A stretch of 64,000 nt of DNA, taken from the NCBI RefSeq assembly GCF_965363235.1, contig NC_134842.1, forward strand, positions 30,566,958 through 30,630,957, in the 5' to 3' direction. Both the position numbers and the translations under genes were made by a program. Shown here piece by piece: positions 47,946 through 59,714 of this stretch (position 1 is its first letter; each line of letters opens with the position of its first letter). The notes below the pieces were generated by a model. It had not been told where the DNA came from, ran no database searches, and saw only the letters and a program-made list of their open reading frames with translations. This DNA comes from Mytilus galloprovincialis. Taxonomy: Eukaryota > Mollusca > Bivalvia > Mytilida > Mytilidae.

Positions 47946-48554
47946 CACTTACTTGTTTGATTAAAATTAAGAAAAAATATAACCTTCTCGAAAACAAGAC
48001 AAATTATCGTTACCTCTTTTATTCCAAAATGCCGTTCCAAATTCCAATCTGAGTAGCAACTAAGATACACTGTACATGTCACCTCGTATTTTTTCATTTT
48101 AATCATTACATGTATCTCAAGTGTACATGTATAAATTAAATATATATCACCATTTAAAGACGATTTAAACCGATATCACAATGACGTTATTCTAACTATA
48201 TAATTTATAAATTGGGTCCATGATTGTTTAAATATACTTATTGAATTGAAAATTGGCAATTTCCTTTTGTATGAAAATAATCAAATGTTGTTTGACTGCC
48301 ATCGAAACAACTGTTCACCAGAGTTCAAATAAAGTTAAGGTATGCAATTATAGGAAACCCAACGGCCTTCAACAATGAGAAAAACTCATTCCGTATAGTC
48401 GACTATAAAATACCGCGACATGAAAAACTAATGGCTTATTAATAATTTATACTAGTTTACATTTTCATAAGGAGATTTAGATTTTATGTATCCGTTTATT
48501 TCTTATTTTGACTCTAGTGGATAGTTGCTGAAAGGCAGTCATACCACATCTAGG
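47946..48554. other. Intergenic with repeat fragments
   Basis: A reverse family A fragment near 48350-48440 (CGGCCTTCAACAATGAGAAA, TACCGCGACATGAAAAAC) and a forward family A end near 48520-48560 (CATACCACATCTAG). Otherwise unassigned. Confidence 0.45.
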
Positions 48555-49109
48555 GACTTTCCGTTTTGAGTTTTCCTCGGAGCTCAGTATTTTTGTGATT
48601 TTATTTTTTTCTCCTTATTTTGAAAATCCCAACTTTTGGTGTCATAAAGAAGTCGACATCTGATGGTATTCGGTAAATTCCGTTTGAATTATTTCAGTAA
48701 ATCATGTATTGTGTTCTTCAGTAGACAATGTGGGGTGTCGTGCAGAAGTTTATGTCTCGTATCATTAAATAAATCAGTTATGGTGTATACGTAGATGACA
48801 ACAGATGGTCTTTCAAGGACACGTTGTGTTACTGCACAACATGAAAACGAAATGCAAGAATCAATCGAAATGGCTTAAATTGGTGCGAAGAAACAAACAC
48901 TTACCATAAAAACAAGGGACAAAAATCTCGAAATAACGGTCCGCGCAGTCTTTTTATGCTAGTTAAAAATGCTGAACACAAATTACAGCTGATTGATAAA
49001 TTGTGTTCCCCAGGACTACAGCACCAATCACTGCACATTAAACGTAGTTATTGTAAATATATCAGAAGCAGTATAAAACGCATGTTCTTGTGTAAACCAA
49101 AATATTATA
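48555..49109. other. Intergenic with one short repeat fragment
   Basis: 48555-48615 carries TTTCCGTTTTGAGTTTTCCT then CGGAGCTCAGTATTTTTGTG, a dispersed fragment also seen in reverse near 20285. The rest is unassigned. Confidence 0.4.
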
Positions 49110-49250
49110 TAAAAAAGACGTCCCAATGTGACAACTCTCCACAAGAGACCAAAATGACACAGAAATTAACATATATAGGTCACCGTACGGCCTTCAACAA
49201 TGAGCAAAGCCCATTCGGCATAGTAAGATATACAAGGCCCCGAATAATAT
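49110..49250 (-). repeat. Family A repeat, reverse fragment
   Basis: Holds 'GTGACAACTCTCCACAAGAG', 'GGTCACCGTACGGCCTTCAA' and ACAAGGCCCCGAATAAT. Directly joined to a family B end (49251-49385). The 162-codon frame at 48956-49444 spans both repeats and is not a gene. Confidence 0.75.
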
Positions 49251-49385
49251 TGTTTAGGGGCCAGCTGAAGAACGCCTCCGGGTGCGGGAATTTCCGCTTT
49301 ATGGTAACCTTTTGCTGTTGTATGTTTTTCTATGGTCGGATTGTTGTCTCTTTGACACATTCCCCATTTCCATTCTCAATTTTAT
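49251..49385 (+). repeat. Family B repeat, 3' part
   Basis: Holds TTTAGGGGCCAGCTGAAGAA, 'GCCTCCGGGTGCGGGAATTT' and 'GTCTCTTTGACACATTCCCC', ending CTCAATTTTATG. Confidence 0.8.
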
Positions 49386-49984
49386 GTTTTGAAAACGAGT
49401 ATACAGGGATAATTTGCAAGAGCAAAAGAGCAAACCACAGATGACACTTGCCATCGGCGATGAAATATCAGCTCGAACACTGGATGACTTCAATATCATT
49501 AGATAAATGAAAAATTAAAAATTATTACAATAGCAAGAACATTTATTTGTATTCCTTTTACACACACACCTAATTCTTTCTATTTTACATAAAATATATT
49601 GTCTTTTATTATATTGTAATCTTCATGTCATATTTTACGCTGCTAATTGTTTATAAGTTTCGATGGAATACTTACAAATTGATCAATCACACAAGACTAG
49701 TAAACACACCGGCTGCAAAACTTGAGATGAAATCTCCCAATAAAATTCTGCAAAGTATTTAAAAACAATTCGTCAAATGTAAAAATCATAAAGGAAATCA
49801 TGATTTTAGTATAGAATTACCGACGCGTGTTTAGTCGTCAAACGATCTATCAATGCTACTCAAGTCAAATATTTGGGAGGCAACACAAAAAACAAAAAGG
49901 AACAGTGGAAAAATGTGTCGAGTCATGCGAGCCCTTTTCAACTATTTTTTATAGTTTCTTCTTTTATTGTACTGTAACATCAAC
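49386..49984. other. Intergenic, nothing recognised
   Basis: No supported feature. Confidence 0.45.
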
Positions 49985-50320
49985 GTCCCAGGTATGAAGA
50001 GGGTTGGGCGCCAGCAAACATGTTTAACACCCTCCACATAATGTTTATACCTGTTTAAGTCACGAGTTGTCGTTTTTTTCTGTTTATCATAATATTATTT
50101 GTTTTTTCGTCCATTATTTTTTTAAAAAATCGAACCGTTAGTTTTCTCGTTTTAAAATGTTTGCATTTGTCTTTTTAGGGCCTTGGGCCTTATATAGCTG
50201 ACTATGCGGTATTTGTTTTACTGTTTGTTGTAGGCCGTACGATGATCTCTAGTTGTTAATTTATGTGGTATTTGGTTTCTTGTGAAGAATTACCTCATTG
50301 GCAATCATACCACAAATCCT
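49985..50320 (+). repeat. Family A repeat
   Basis: Nearly full copy: GAAGAGGGTTGGGCGCCAGC, CATGTTTAACACCCTCCAC, GGCCTTATATAGCTGACTAT, 'GTAGGCCGTACGATGATCTC', CATTGGCAATCATACCACAA. Confidence 0.75.
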
Positions 50321-51688
50321 TATTTTTATATACTAGTATATGATTTTATCATGTGTTAATTTTTTTTATCTTTTTGACAACAATATGTACTTACAATTTC
50401 TGGAGCAGTGTCAATCCATCAAATGTTGAAGCATCTATTGAAACAAAATTATTTGCTTCAAGGAAACTACAAAAACAAGTACCAAAAAATTGCAAAGCTG
50501 TCAATTTAATCAATTAAAAACACATGAAGACATTGATTAGTCCAATAAAAGGTAAACATGATACATTTAAATTAAAAAAAAAAAAAATATTTATAATTTG
50601 GAGTTGACAATTTTCATTATATCTTATAACATGAATTACTGTACCAAAATAGTTGTCCACAAGGTGTGGACTAAGAATTATTTTGTGTGTTTAGACCATA
50701 AATCATTTGAAAAATACCTGAACTAAGTCAGAAGTACGATAGTTTGTTCGGTTTAGTTTGACTCTTCTATACAATTCACGATATTGGTTTGGAGAAAAAT
50801 TAATGAATCGACACTGCGTAGGCTTCACGATCACTATCATTAACTTGTTGACCAAATTATAATTGATTGATTGACGTTTGCTTGTTACACGTCCAATTGC
50901 ATCTATAACGTATCAATGTGTCTCTACTAAAAAAACACAGGATATTTCGCGGTCATAGATCTTTAGAAACCAGAATAATCGTATGATCTGTAAATTCACC
51001 GATTGTTTTTTTCATAGTGCTACATTTTGATGGAACGTATATTCACATGACGGATGACGCTTACATATAGCACGACACTCTAATCATGTCAAAGCATTCG
51101 ATATCGCTATATTAAGAGCCTATGCGATTCTCTTTGATTTTCACCGTCTTGATTTTTATATTTAAGATTGATTTACGAGTATTGACCATCAATTTTCTCT
51201 TGCAATATGTTGAAACACTGAACAGCATAAGATTATTGTACAACGTTGATGGTTATAAATACTATCACTTTTAAAAACATGGTTTAAACTTTCTTGTCGT
51301 GGTTTCTTGAACTGTCGATACACTATATTGGAATATGTATATATGCGTTTCTAAAACATTCTTTACATATTACATGAATTTAAATGAGAGACAACAATTT
51401 TTTTTTTTTGTGGGCACAATAAAAAGAACTCACTATGAGTTGATGAAATAGTGTTGAAAACAACCTTGCTGACGGTCTGGTCTGCACAATTGATTTTGTA
51501 TTTCATTTGTATATTAATTATAGAAAGCGTAAGGGTGTAGATCTGTAAGTTGTATATAGAGAAAATACGTTTATTTTCTCGCGTTATGGCTAGTAATTGC
51601 GGGAAAATATCTGTGTTAAGGGTTTGTTTTTTTAAATAAAAAAAATTACAGGTAAAACGGAATTAATGTGCATGTATTGCACTTCTTA
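50321..51688. other. Intergenic, nothing recognised
   Basis: AT-rich. No gene, exon or repeat family that I can name. Confidence 0.45.
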
Positions 51689-51697
51689 GCTGTCATT

Positions 51698-52259
51698 CAC
51701 AGGCACTTGTCTTATAATTTGTTTTCCCTATATACCATACCATACCGTTATATTTCGATTACCGGTCGTCAACCCCATTAAGACTTGGTATGCCGTAAAT
51801 CTAAATTGATTTATATACACAATGGGGTATAACACGCTTACTTTTGTTGTCGGAATTATTTGTAGCAGGCCCACCAAAGTATGCCAACCGTAATTATTTC
51901 GTCTACCTACACTCAATTTGAAACATAAAACTCGTAGTTAAGGATATCTTCCAACTCTTTTTATATATCTCGGTTTCCAATTGGTCAAATTTTATGGGAA
52001 GGTCTATTGCTAAAAATAAATGTTTCTCGGAGTTATCTGATTTGATCTCATTTCAAAGTCCAGAGAGAGTCTGAATGACATTGCTGGAATTGAAAAATTT
52101 GAGACTAAAAATCGAAACTCGTAATTTATGAGACAAATCTCAAATAACACTTGTAAGATTGTTTTGCACGGGATCTTATACAATTTTATTAACTGGATGA
52201 TAAGTACTATTCAGACAAAAACTAACAGATTTTTTTGAAAAATCGAGACAAGTGCCTAT
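51698..52259. mobile_element. hAT-type MITE with target-site duplication
   Basis: A 562-bp element. The left end is CACAGGCACTTGTCT. The right end, reverse complemented, is ATAGGCACTTGTCT. Both sides are flanked by an identical 9-bp direct repeat, GCTGTCATT (51689-51697 and 52260-52268). An 8-bp target-site duplication plus one chance base fits the hAT superfamily. No coding capacity: the 62-codon minus frame at 51728-51916 is chance. Confidence 0.7.
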
Positions 52260-52269
52260 GCTGTCATTT

Positions 52270-53490
52270 GAAGCGTACGCATCACGCCGAAGCATGCTAG
52301 TTTCCAGTGTTTTAAATATATTTTTGACCGGATCAGTCCTAATCAAATGGCAAAATCAAAAGCTCAAACACATTAATACGATTAACAGTTGCGGTGAATA
52401 CAGTTCGTCTTGAGCTTGTTTCGAAATCACAACAAGTTGACTGTTTACATGTCACTATATCTGTCAATGTGCTATTCATGAATGATATCATTGCGATTCA
52501 GTTTTACTTTTCAGGATAATTTTTGAAAAAAGTTTTGGAAGAAGGATCTGATTGAACATGTTGATAAATATCCCATTTTATTTCATCATTTTATCGATAT
52601 CATGAATCATGGTAGTTATTTAGCTATTGGCTGCACTTATATACCCATCGCATATATATTACATTGGTTTACTATTCAAAATTGAAACATATGTTGAAGA
52701 AGTTAAAAAGACAATTTTCGAAAGAAAAAAAAAAGGACAATAACAACTAAATATCTGAACTTTTCCTGAACTGTTCTGCCATCTTCATCTTGATGAATAA
52801 ATTAGTTTTAATCATATTTAGATTGACGGTTACTTTGAATAACTATGTAATTTATATACTGATTGCACTGCAATGTTGACACGATAAATACATAATTCCT
52901 GCATTCAGTCAAAATTATTTAAATTTGTTAATACAACTAAAAAAATGGACATTTATCGTTCTTTTTTCATTTTCAGAAGTGTTACATGTTATGTAGTTGT
53001 TTCATTTACTGTCTACTTTTCACATTTTTATGAATCATTTATATTCTTTATTCATCCCCCCTTTGTCATTGTTCTCTCGATAATCGTGCAGCCATTCTGT
53101 ATCAATCAACTTATTCCTTCAACAATCTGCTCTCTTGGCAACATGATAACATGTGCTCTTTTTTTCTTTGATGCTGTTCAACTGCACGCTCTACTTGGAG
53201 GATAGATTATCGGATTCAAATTCAGGTTTTGAAAAAAACGTACTGGCTGGGGCAGGATATGTATGTACTCATCTGTCCGTTACATTTGTGTGTAAATTAA
53301 AATTAATACCAAATTCTTACATTGGGCGAAATTTAAACCAAATATGGCTTCGCACTAGTTGTTAGAGTGTTTTACAAAAATTCTTAGGCTTAAAACTTAG
53401 ATATACTAAAATGGATAATGCTAGTAAGATTTTTTTGTGTACATGATGGCTGTCTTTTATGTGGATAACATAAACAAAAAGGGAAGTGGT
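52270..53490. other. Intergenic, one hydrophobic open frame
   Basis: The plus-strand frame at 52945-53205 (86 codons) starts at ATG and is rich in Phe, Ile, Val and Leu, with possible membrane segments. It has no recognisable domain, and I see no promoter or splice evidence, so I do not call it a gene. Confidence 0.35.
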
Positions 53491-53494
53491 GTAG

Positions 53495-53995
53495 AAATAC
53501 ATGTTATTAAATCCGTACACGCACTTTACAAACCCAGGTCAATTTACATTGCACTTAGATCAAATTGATGACATTTAATACAAAATTACATAATTACATA
53601 AATCTAGTTCTGAAACTAATTTTAAGATAATATACCACTTGTGCATCGCGGGTTATTGTTGTTTTCCTTGTCATTTGAGCAAAATTATAGAAGCTTGAAG
53701 ACAAATAATAAATTCAAATAAAACTGAACATAACTCTCAGCATGTATTAATTCATGTTATAAAATCTGTACACACACTTCACATACCCCAAGTCGAATTA
53801 CTCTATTGCACTTCAACAAATTTAATAACATTTTATACCAAATTGCATAATTACATAATGATAGTGCATAAAATAATTTGACGTTAATGTACCACATGTT
53901 TATCGCAGGTTTTGGTTGTTTTCCGTGTCATTTGAGCAAAATTTCAAAAACTTTGAAGACAAATTATAATCTCAAATACAATAGAACAGGACTTT
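53495..53995 (+). repeat. Two-copy tandem repeat, ~248-bp unit
   Basis: Unit 1 is about 53495-53742 and unit 2 about 53743-53995. Shared blocks include CATGTTATTAAATCCGTACA / CATGTTATAAAATCTGTACA, AATTACATAAT, TTTTCC(T/G)TGTCATTTGAGCAA and AAGACAAAT(A/T)ATAA. Identity is moderate, so it is an old duplication. Function unknown. Confidence 0.75.
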
Positions 53996-54924
53996 GATAT
54001 AATTGCTCACTCTTATAGCGTAACAGAGATGCATGCCAGAGGTAGAAATATGAAATGTGAAAGCGATTAGATGTATGTATATCTATCAAGTATAAAAATG
54101 TTTTTCTATGTCATTGAAAGGGCTACAATTGATAATTCAAGACACAGTTAAAAAAATCGGAACAATGTGCTTAATAGATGACAACAATATTGTTTTGCTC
54201 AAAGTATAACTAAAAGCCATTACTTATGTCCTTGCATGACAACATTAATATGTGACAAGGTCTGGCTCAAGATATGCCTCTTTTAATGCCAATCAATGAA
54301 ATCATTAGATAAATAACATTTATCTATAAATGTGCTATTTGTGCAATTAAATTGTTTAAACCGTATCGATATATATTTGTGAAATACAGTTACGCTGACA
54401 AAACTAAACAAGTCAGTTGAAAAGGGCTTAACTCATCAGATCGACACAACACAGAGAACCATCTAATACAAGAACTTACATTGAACGGTAAATATGCATT
54501 CCAACAAACAAAAAAAATAATTAATTAATGATTTGAGAGCACTCGCAGTTACTGACAGCTAGTTTAAAGCCAATAACAACTTATAAAGAATCATGCATCT
54601 TAGACTAAAACCATTTTGTATTGTATTTCAAGTTAGACATCATGATTAAAATGAATCTTATGCATGAATAACGTCCAAAATTAGGTGAGGAGTAAAAGAA
54701 ATTGAAACTATAAGTGAATATCCTGTTTAAGTCCATGGACGATAGCGTTTTTTTTCTTTATTGAACCGATCCGAAAAGCTTTATCACTATCAAAAGGAGG
54801 TGTCACCAGTATTGCACTTCTTGATTTATGCATACATGTATCAAGGGTATTATGATCATATAATTAAAAAAAAAACAATATATAAACCTCATTGTACGTA
54901 CACGGCCGACTTTTATTAAATCAA
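53996..54924. other. Intergenic, nothing recognised
   Basis: No supported feature. Confidence 0.45.
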
Positions 54925-55015
54925 ATAAGGCCTCACTCCCTTGATTTTTGTTCTCTCAATCGATTTACGACTTTTGAACGGCAGTATACCACTGTTGTCT
55001 TGTAGAACACAGTAG
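54925..55015 (+). repeat. Family H repeat, 3' fragment
   Basis: Holds GTTCTCTCAATCGATTTACG, CTTTTGAACGGCAGTATACC and ACTGTTGTC, as at 8295-8340. Confidence 0.65.
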
Positions 55016-55734
55016 TGGTTATATTATGTTGCCTTCCTGTTTTCAATTTATAATTTTATTTCGTATCTTACCTCTCTTGTTTTAATATTTTAAGTATCTT
55101 TAAACAATAATCATCAGGGATACAGTGTACTTGTATTAAGTATATACACATCTATGTACTGAATATAATAAACTAAAGATTGAGCAATGTGAACATTTTG
55201 AAAGTTAGACAATAGAAAAATTGAGTTTTATGTGGTCTTAAGGTTTATTTTTACTACAACAATCATTGTAAATTCTACGACCACCAAAAAGTCAAAAGAT
55301 GAAGCAGATCTATTCTGAAGCTTATAAAATGGTTTATCACCTGAGCGTTTTAATTTTTGGTTCGATGCAAAAAAAATAAATATTCAGATCTGTCTCCGAA
55401 AAGAAATATATAAAAAATGATAAAGATTCACATATAAAGATATTTGACTCGAAAAGTGAGGCATATTCATTTAAATAATATAATTTGGATTCTTCTAGAA
55501 TTTAATATTTTGAACCTCCGACGAGAGTAATGAGACAATATTAAGATTGAAAATAAAAAATATTATAAAAAAAACTTCACTTAAATTGAAAATCATGTCA
55601 ACAAAATAATAATTCATCAAGATTTATTGAAAGCTTGCAATAAAAAGAATTCTGTTGGTACTACTTGAAGAAGGGCATTTATAATTTGACAAAATCCTAA
55701 ATGGCATGAATGAATATGCTAGCCTTAGTTCTTA
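55016..55734. other. Intergenic, nothing recognised
   Basis: No supported feature. Confidence 0.45.
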
Positions 55735-56620
55735 GGGAGGCGAAACGTAACAACGGGAAAAAACCCTGACAACCTCATGGCTAAAAAAATCAAAGTCAAA
55801 CAGACAAACCACAAGATAGAAAACTAAACATTGATCACGAACCCAACCAAAAACTGGGGGTGATCTCTGGTGGCTCGGAAGGATGTGCATGTGGAATCCG
55901 TTGTGTTTGTCATGCTAGTAAAAACCCCAAAATAAGTTCAATACGGTAGTTCACATTCGGAAAAAAAATGACGGGCTTGCAGTTACGATATATGGAACAT
56001 ATCTCTATCATCTGTGAAACGGAAATTCCATAACGGTCAACCAACTCGTGATGCCGTCAGTAAAAATTACGAAGAGATGATGTCAATTTCATCATTTTGA
56101 ACTCTTTGTTTAATAGCTTCCTTTTGAGCAGTACCCATATTGGAAGTCATGATAGGAAATACAACCCTGGAATATTGTATCAACTGGGATATATACTCCG
56201 TATGTAGGCGCTGCTAGAATGTTGCTACATAGAAATAGAAAATTCACAACTTGGAAACTGAAATCATCTATGTTGTCGTAAAGTTTTGTTTTGAACCGAC
56301 CATCATTGTCAATGTCTAGTATAAGTCAAGATATGAGGCAGAGTTAACTGAATATGTTGTATCCGTATGTCAAGTACGATGGGATAGATGGGTTCAACAT
56401 AGTCACAAATTTTGAATTATTTAGCGAGAGAACATCATCTAAATAGCAGAAATTAAAGTTAAACATGTTAAAGGATACTGCTAACTTCTGTACTTTCTTC
56501 CTAAGATTGATTGATTGTTGGTTGCTTTACGTCGCATTAGCATTCTTCCTAAGAAGTTCCTCATAAAGGAACAAGTCTGCAAGAAGAGACGCACAGTTGT
56601 TTCCCATAGGGATGCCGTGT
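55735..56620 (-). mobile_element. Decayed reverse-transcriptase retroelement
   Basis: On the minus strand, from 56614 downward, the RT motif GIPMGNNCASLLADLFLY is followed by FNFNFCYLDDVLSLNNSKF (YLDD catalytic box, near 56400-56460), then NFPF-like and AAPTYGVYIPV-like segments near 56200-56270. The 3' UTR is at 55735-55900 ('GATCACGAACCCAACC', ACTGGGGGTGATCTCTGGTG). Frames are broken in several places. The G-PMG--CA--LAD motif and overall order suggest an RT of the Penelope-like type, distinct from the YMDD element at 15-19 kb. The superfamily assignment is tentative. Confidence 0.7.
56506..56542 (-). mobile_element. 5'-truncated SINE tail inserted in the RT relic
   Basis: A 37-bp insert reading, on the minus strand, TGCTAATGCGACGTAAAGCA then ACCAACAATCAATCAAT. 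It is flanked by a perfect 11-bp direct repeat (TTCTTCCTAAG at 56495-56505 and 56543-56553) that lies inside RT coding sequence. The CGTAAAGC...CAATCAATCAAT ending matches SINE 3' ends such as CGTTAAAACAC...ATC at 13560. Confidence 0.65.
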
Positions 56621-56699
56621 GTGTGTGTTGAAATCTAATTTGAAGAACAAATGAAAAAAAAAGTACATAAATGAAGGATACAAATCTAATAGAACACAA

Positions 56700-57684
56700 T
56701 TTAGAAAAATAAAGATTTAAGATATATATGTTTATTAGTCTATTGTTGAAAATTGCATGTTAATCTTGAATGTAATTTTTGAATTATCTTTTTTGGTGTC
56801 TTTAAAACAAAGATAATTGATATCGTTTGTGCTGCTTTTTTCATAAACCAGACATGTCTTTTTTGCAACAGATTAATAATTCATATACATTATTGCTACT
56901 AGTATCCATCATTTATATTTCGTATTGTAGTGATTGTTTCTATTTATGTTTTAAGAAATATCACAATATTTCGATTATGGCAATTTGTTTGTTTAAGTAG
57001 TATTTATGTACTAAATCGCTGTAAATGCTTTTGAAAATGGCATTTAGTTCTTCTTTCGGTAGAAAACATTACATGTTTAGTCTTACCCATAGGCTCATCT
57101 GAAAATTAGCTTTTTGGAAACAGAATTTATAACAAGGAATAATATTTATCCTATCATATTCGCTGTGATACAATGCATAAAAAGTAGATGGCAATATTCG
57201 CTGTGATACAATGCCGAAAAAGTAGATGGCAATCTGCTTTATGTATTCATTTTTATAGATTAATTCTCGAGTTAATTGTGCCCGAATATGACATATTCAA
57301 GAAAAACAGTCGTAAACGTTGAAGATGAACGAATTCGAACAATTATTATCAGACTTTCATGATCTTCTTGTACTTAGACTTCCAGTACCAAAAGTGTTGA
57401 AAATTTCAGAATTAAATATGCAGCAAATCTTTAAAATGACTACAGTTCAAGGATACGTCAAAACCGTGTTGATAATAAAACACGAAAAGCTCGCTATAAT
57501 TAGTATTACGTGCATTGGTCTACATTTGATAATGTACTTTACAAAGATAATAAATCCTAATAGTAATTGTTGTATTTTGAACAACATGAAATGTCAAACC
57601 ATAATGACCAAGGTTTTTTCCTCTATTACATTAATGTTTTGTACTTATATCTAATTAAACAATTATCATTTCATCAAATATATG
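56700..57684 (+). repeat. Upstream duplicated segment, unit 3
   Basis: Matches 63120-64000 in order (GTTTATTAGTCTATTG, TATTTATGTACTAAATCGCT, 'GTGATACAATGCATAAAAAG', ATGAACGAATTCGAACAA, 'GTCAAAACCGTGTTGATAA'). Its last part resembles 36390-36500 and 45250-45350 upstream of genes 1 and 2. It contains a local tandem duplication of a ~37-bp block (ATTCGCTGTGATACAATGC) at 57159-57231. The 111-codon frame at 57319-57654 is interrupted in the 63-kb copy, so it is not coding. Confidence 0.75.
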
Positions 57685-57758
57685 TATATAAACCTTTAAA
57701 ATTAAATCCAGTAGCATAGATCTGGACAGAGTTGTACTAAACACAGAACACAAGCAAG
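57685..57758 (+). promoter_or_regulatory. Core promoter and noncoding exon 1, gene 3
   Basis: TATATAAA at 57685-57692. Exon 1 starts roughly at 57715 and contains GACAGAGTTGTACTAAACAC. It ends at the donor GCAAG|GTATCTTA (57758/57759), the same donor as in genes 1 and 2. Confidence 0.6.
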
Positions 57759-58628
57759 GTATCTTACTTATTATTATTTATCTACATTTTTTTATAAACG
57801 ACTACTACTATAGACTTACAACATACAAATTGCTAAGGGAAATACTCGACGAGATCGAATTTTTTTTTTCACTAATTCCAAGATTTTTTTCACTAATTCC
57901 AAGATGACGTCTGTAGCAGTAGATTTTTTATCATTATTGTTTAGACTAAATGCATGATTTGAATCAGATGAACATTCGTCTATTAACTTTATCATGCAGA
58001 CAAAATACTAGTCTGGAGTATAAAAAATTTAATCCCGGTATCTTTGATGAGTTAATTTATACGTTAGAATATACTATAAATCATGAATTGGAAGATTGGT
58101 TGAGGGCTAATCCAAACATTTGTTGGAAAGTTAAAATATCTTTTATAGTTTGCATTCAAAGTAAGTTACACTGTGTCGTATATCCTTACTGTTTGACATA
58201 TTCTCAAATGTGTGTAAAGACTCTCGTTGATAAATAAATGAGGTCTGATTGGTGATCTTGATTTTTTTAATTCTTTAAAGTTTAGGGCATTTTTCTGGAT
58301 CCTTATAACGCTTATTATGTTACATTCTCACGAATATTATGTTGCACTAAATTGTTTATTTCTTAAATCAGTATTGTATTGTTTTGTTTCTCTTATTTTC
58401 AACACTTATTCTTTATACTTTTGCACCATTACTTATTGCACACTCAACATAGTTGCGTGACAAACTCTTATTCTATGTTTCTTTTTCTTCTTCGTATTAT
58501 TTTTCTTCAACTTATTGTCCAGCTTTTTTAACTAAATTGTGTCAACCAATTTTAATGCAAATATACCATGATGTTCACCAGCATGGGCAGATTTGCAAAC
58601 GGGGTATGGCATTTTCAAGATGGCTATT

Positions 58629-58997
58629 GTTACCATGGACTCTACTAAAATTAGAAAAAAAAATCAAAATTCTTAATCCTTCATTATAAGACCTAACTAA
58701 ATGAATCTTTATGAATTTGTTACCTGTTATGCCTAGATGTAAGGAAAGAATTTTGAATCTTCTAAATGGCTGCGATTGGCATGGAAACAGTGGGGAGGAA
58801 GTTTATCATTGACCCTATAGGAAAATACATTTAAACCTCATTGTCTTAAAGAATATAACACCAAACCCAATTAAACTACATAGGTATGTGTCATAGCATG
58901 TGCCAATATTATATCTGTCTTTGTACTTGGAAATGATCACCGTTACCATGGAAACAGTAAATTGAATTTTAAAAATGGCTGCCGTTACCATGGCAAT
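58629..58997. promoter_or_regulatory. Cluster of four X-box (RFX)-like motifs
   Basis: GTTACCATGGAC (58629), GATTGGCATGGAAAC (58774), GTTACCATGGAAAC (58942) and GTTACCATGGCAAT (58984). Each follows or precedes an AAATGGCTG(C/T)-type block, so the segment is a set of diverged repeat units. The match to the RFX palindrome GTTNCCATGGNAAC is seen in the sequence. Any regulatory role is inference. Confidence 0.4.
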
Positions 58998-59714
58998 TGG
59001 GGTGCAATACACTATTGCTAGCAACAGCAAATCTAGCGTTGTATTTTTTGCTCATTTTGTTATTTTTTCTCTTTTCTTTATTTTAATAGACCATTAAGGC
59101 CAATTCTGTAAACCACACCCAGACTCTTGTAAATAAACCATATCACATTAATTTTAGACTAAAAGATACAAAAAACTTATTGACAGACAAATGGAAATCA
59201 ATGTCAGAAAAAAATCCGATAAATTTCGTTGATTTCGCTAAACAGCTAAATCTTTGTAAGAATACAGATGAGATTATAGAAAGACTTCTAATTGTCGCTT
59301 TTTCACCTAGTTTATGACCTTTAACATATGGACTTAATAAAACTAAGACAATGAAACAATAACTACTGGTTATTGATATCACCGACACCATTTGTATTTT
59401 TGTTCGTTGTAAAAGGAACGATCAATTTAAGTTAGAAAAATGTTGAGTTTTCTCAAATATTTACCGATACCAATTCGTATACAATAATAGTTTCCGTATA
59501 CATTTACGTGAAATGGTCTAAAAAAGATTGACAAAGACAATATCATATTCAATTTGTTAGCTTAGTAAGCAGCTCGTTCATTATCATTTCAGCTAGGTTA
59601 ATCAACTATTGGAACTGTATCAACGATTTCATGTTTAGTATCTATATTTGACATGTGTAGAGTCACGAGTATGTATTTTAAAGAGTTTTAATTAATGCGT
59701 TTTGCTGTGTGTTT

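Noticed and set aside
48956..49444. 162-codon plus-strand open frame
   Set aside because: It is made of a reverse family A fragment joined to a family B end. No signal, domain or splice evidence.
57319..57654. 111-codon plus-strand open frame upstream of gene 3
   Set aside because: The collinear copy at 63.65-63.95 kb is broken by indels and stops, so the frame is not under coding constraint. It lies in the upstream duplicated segment.
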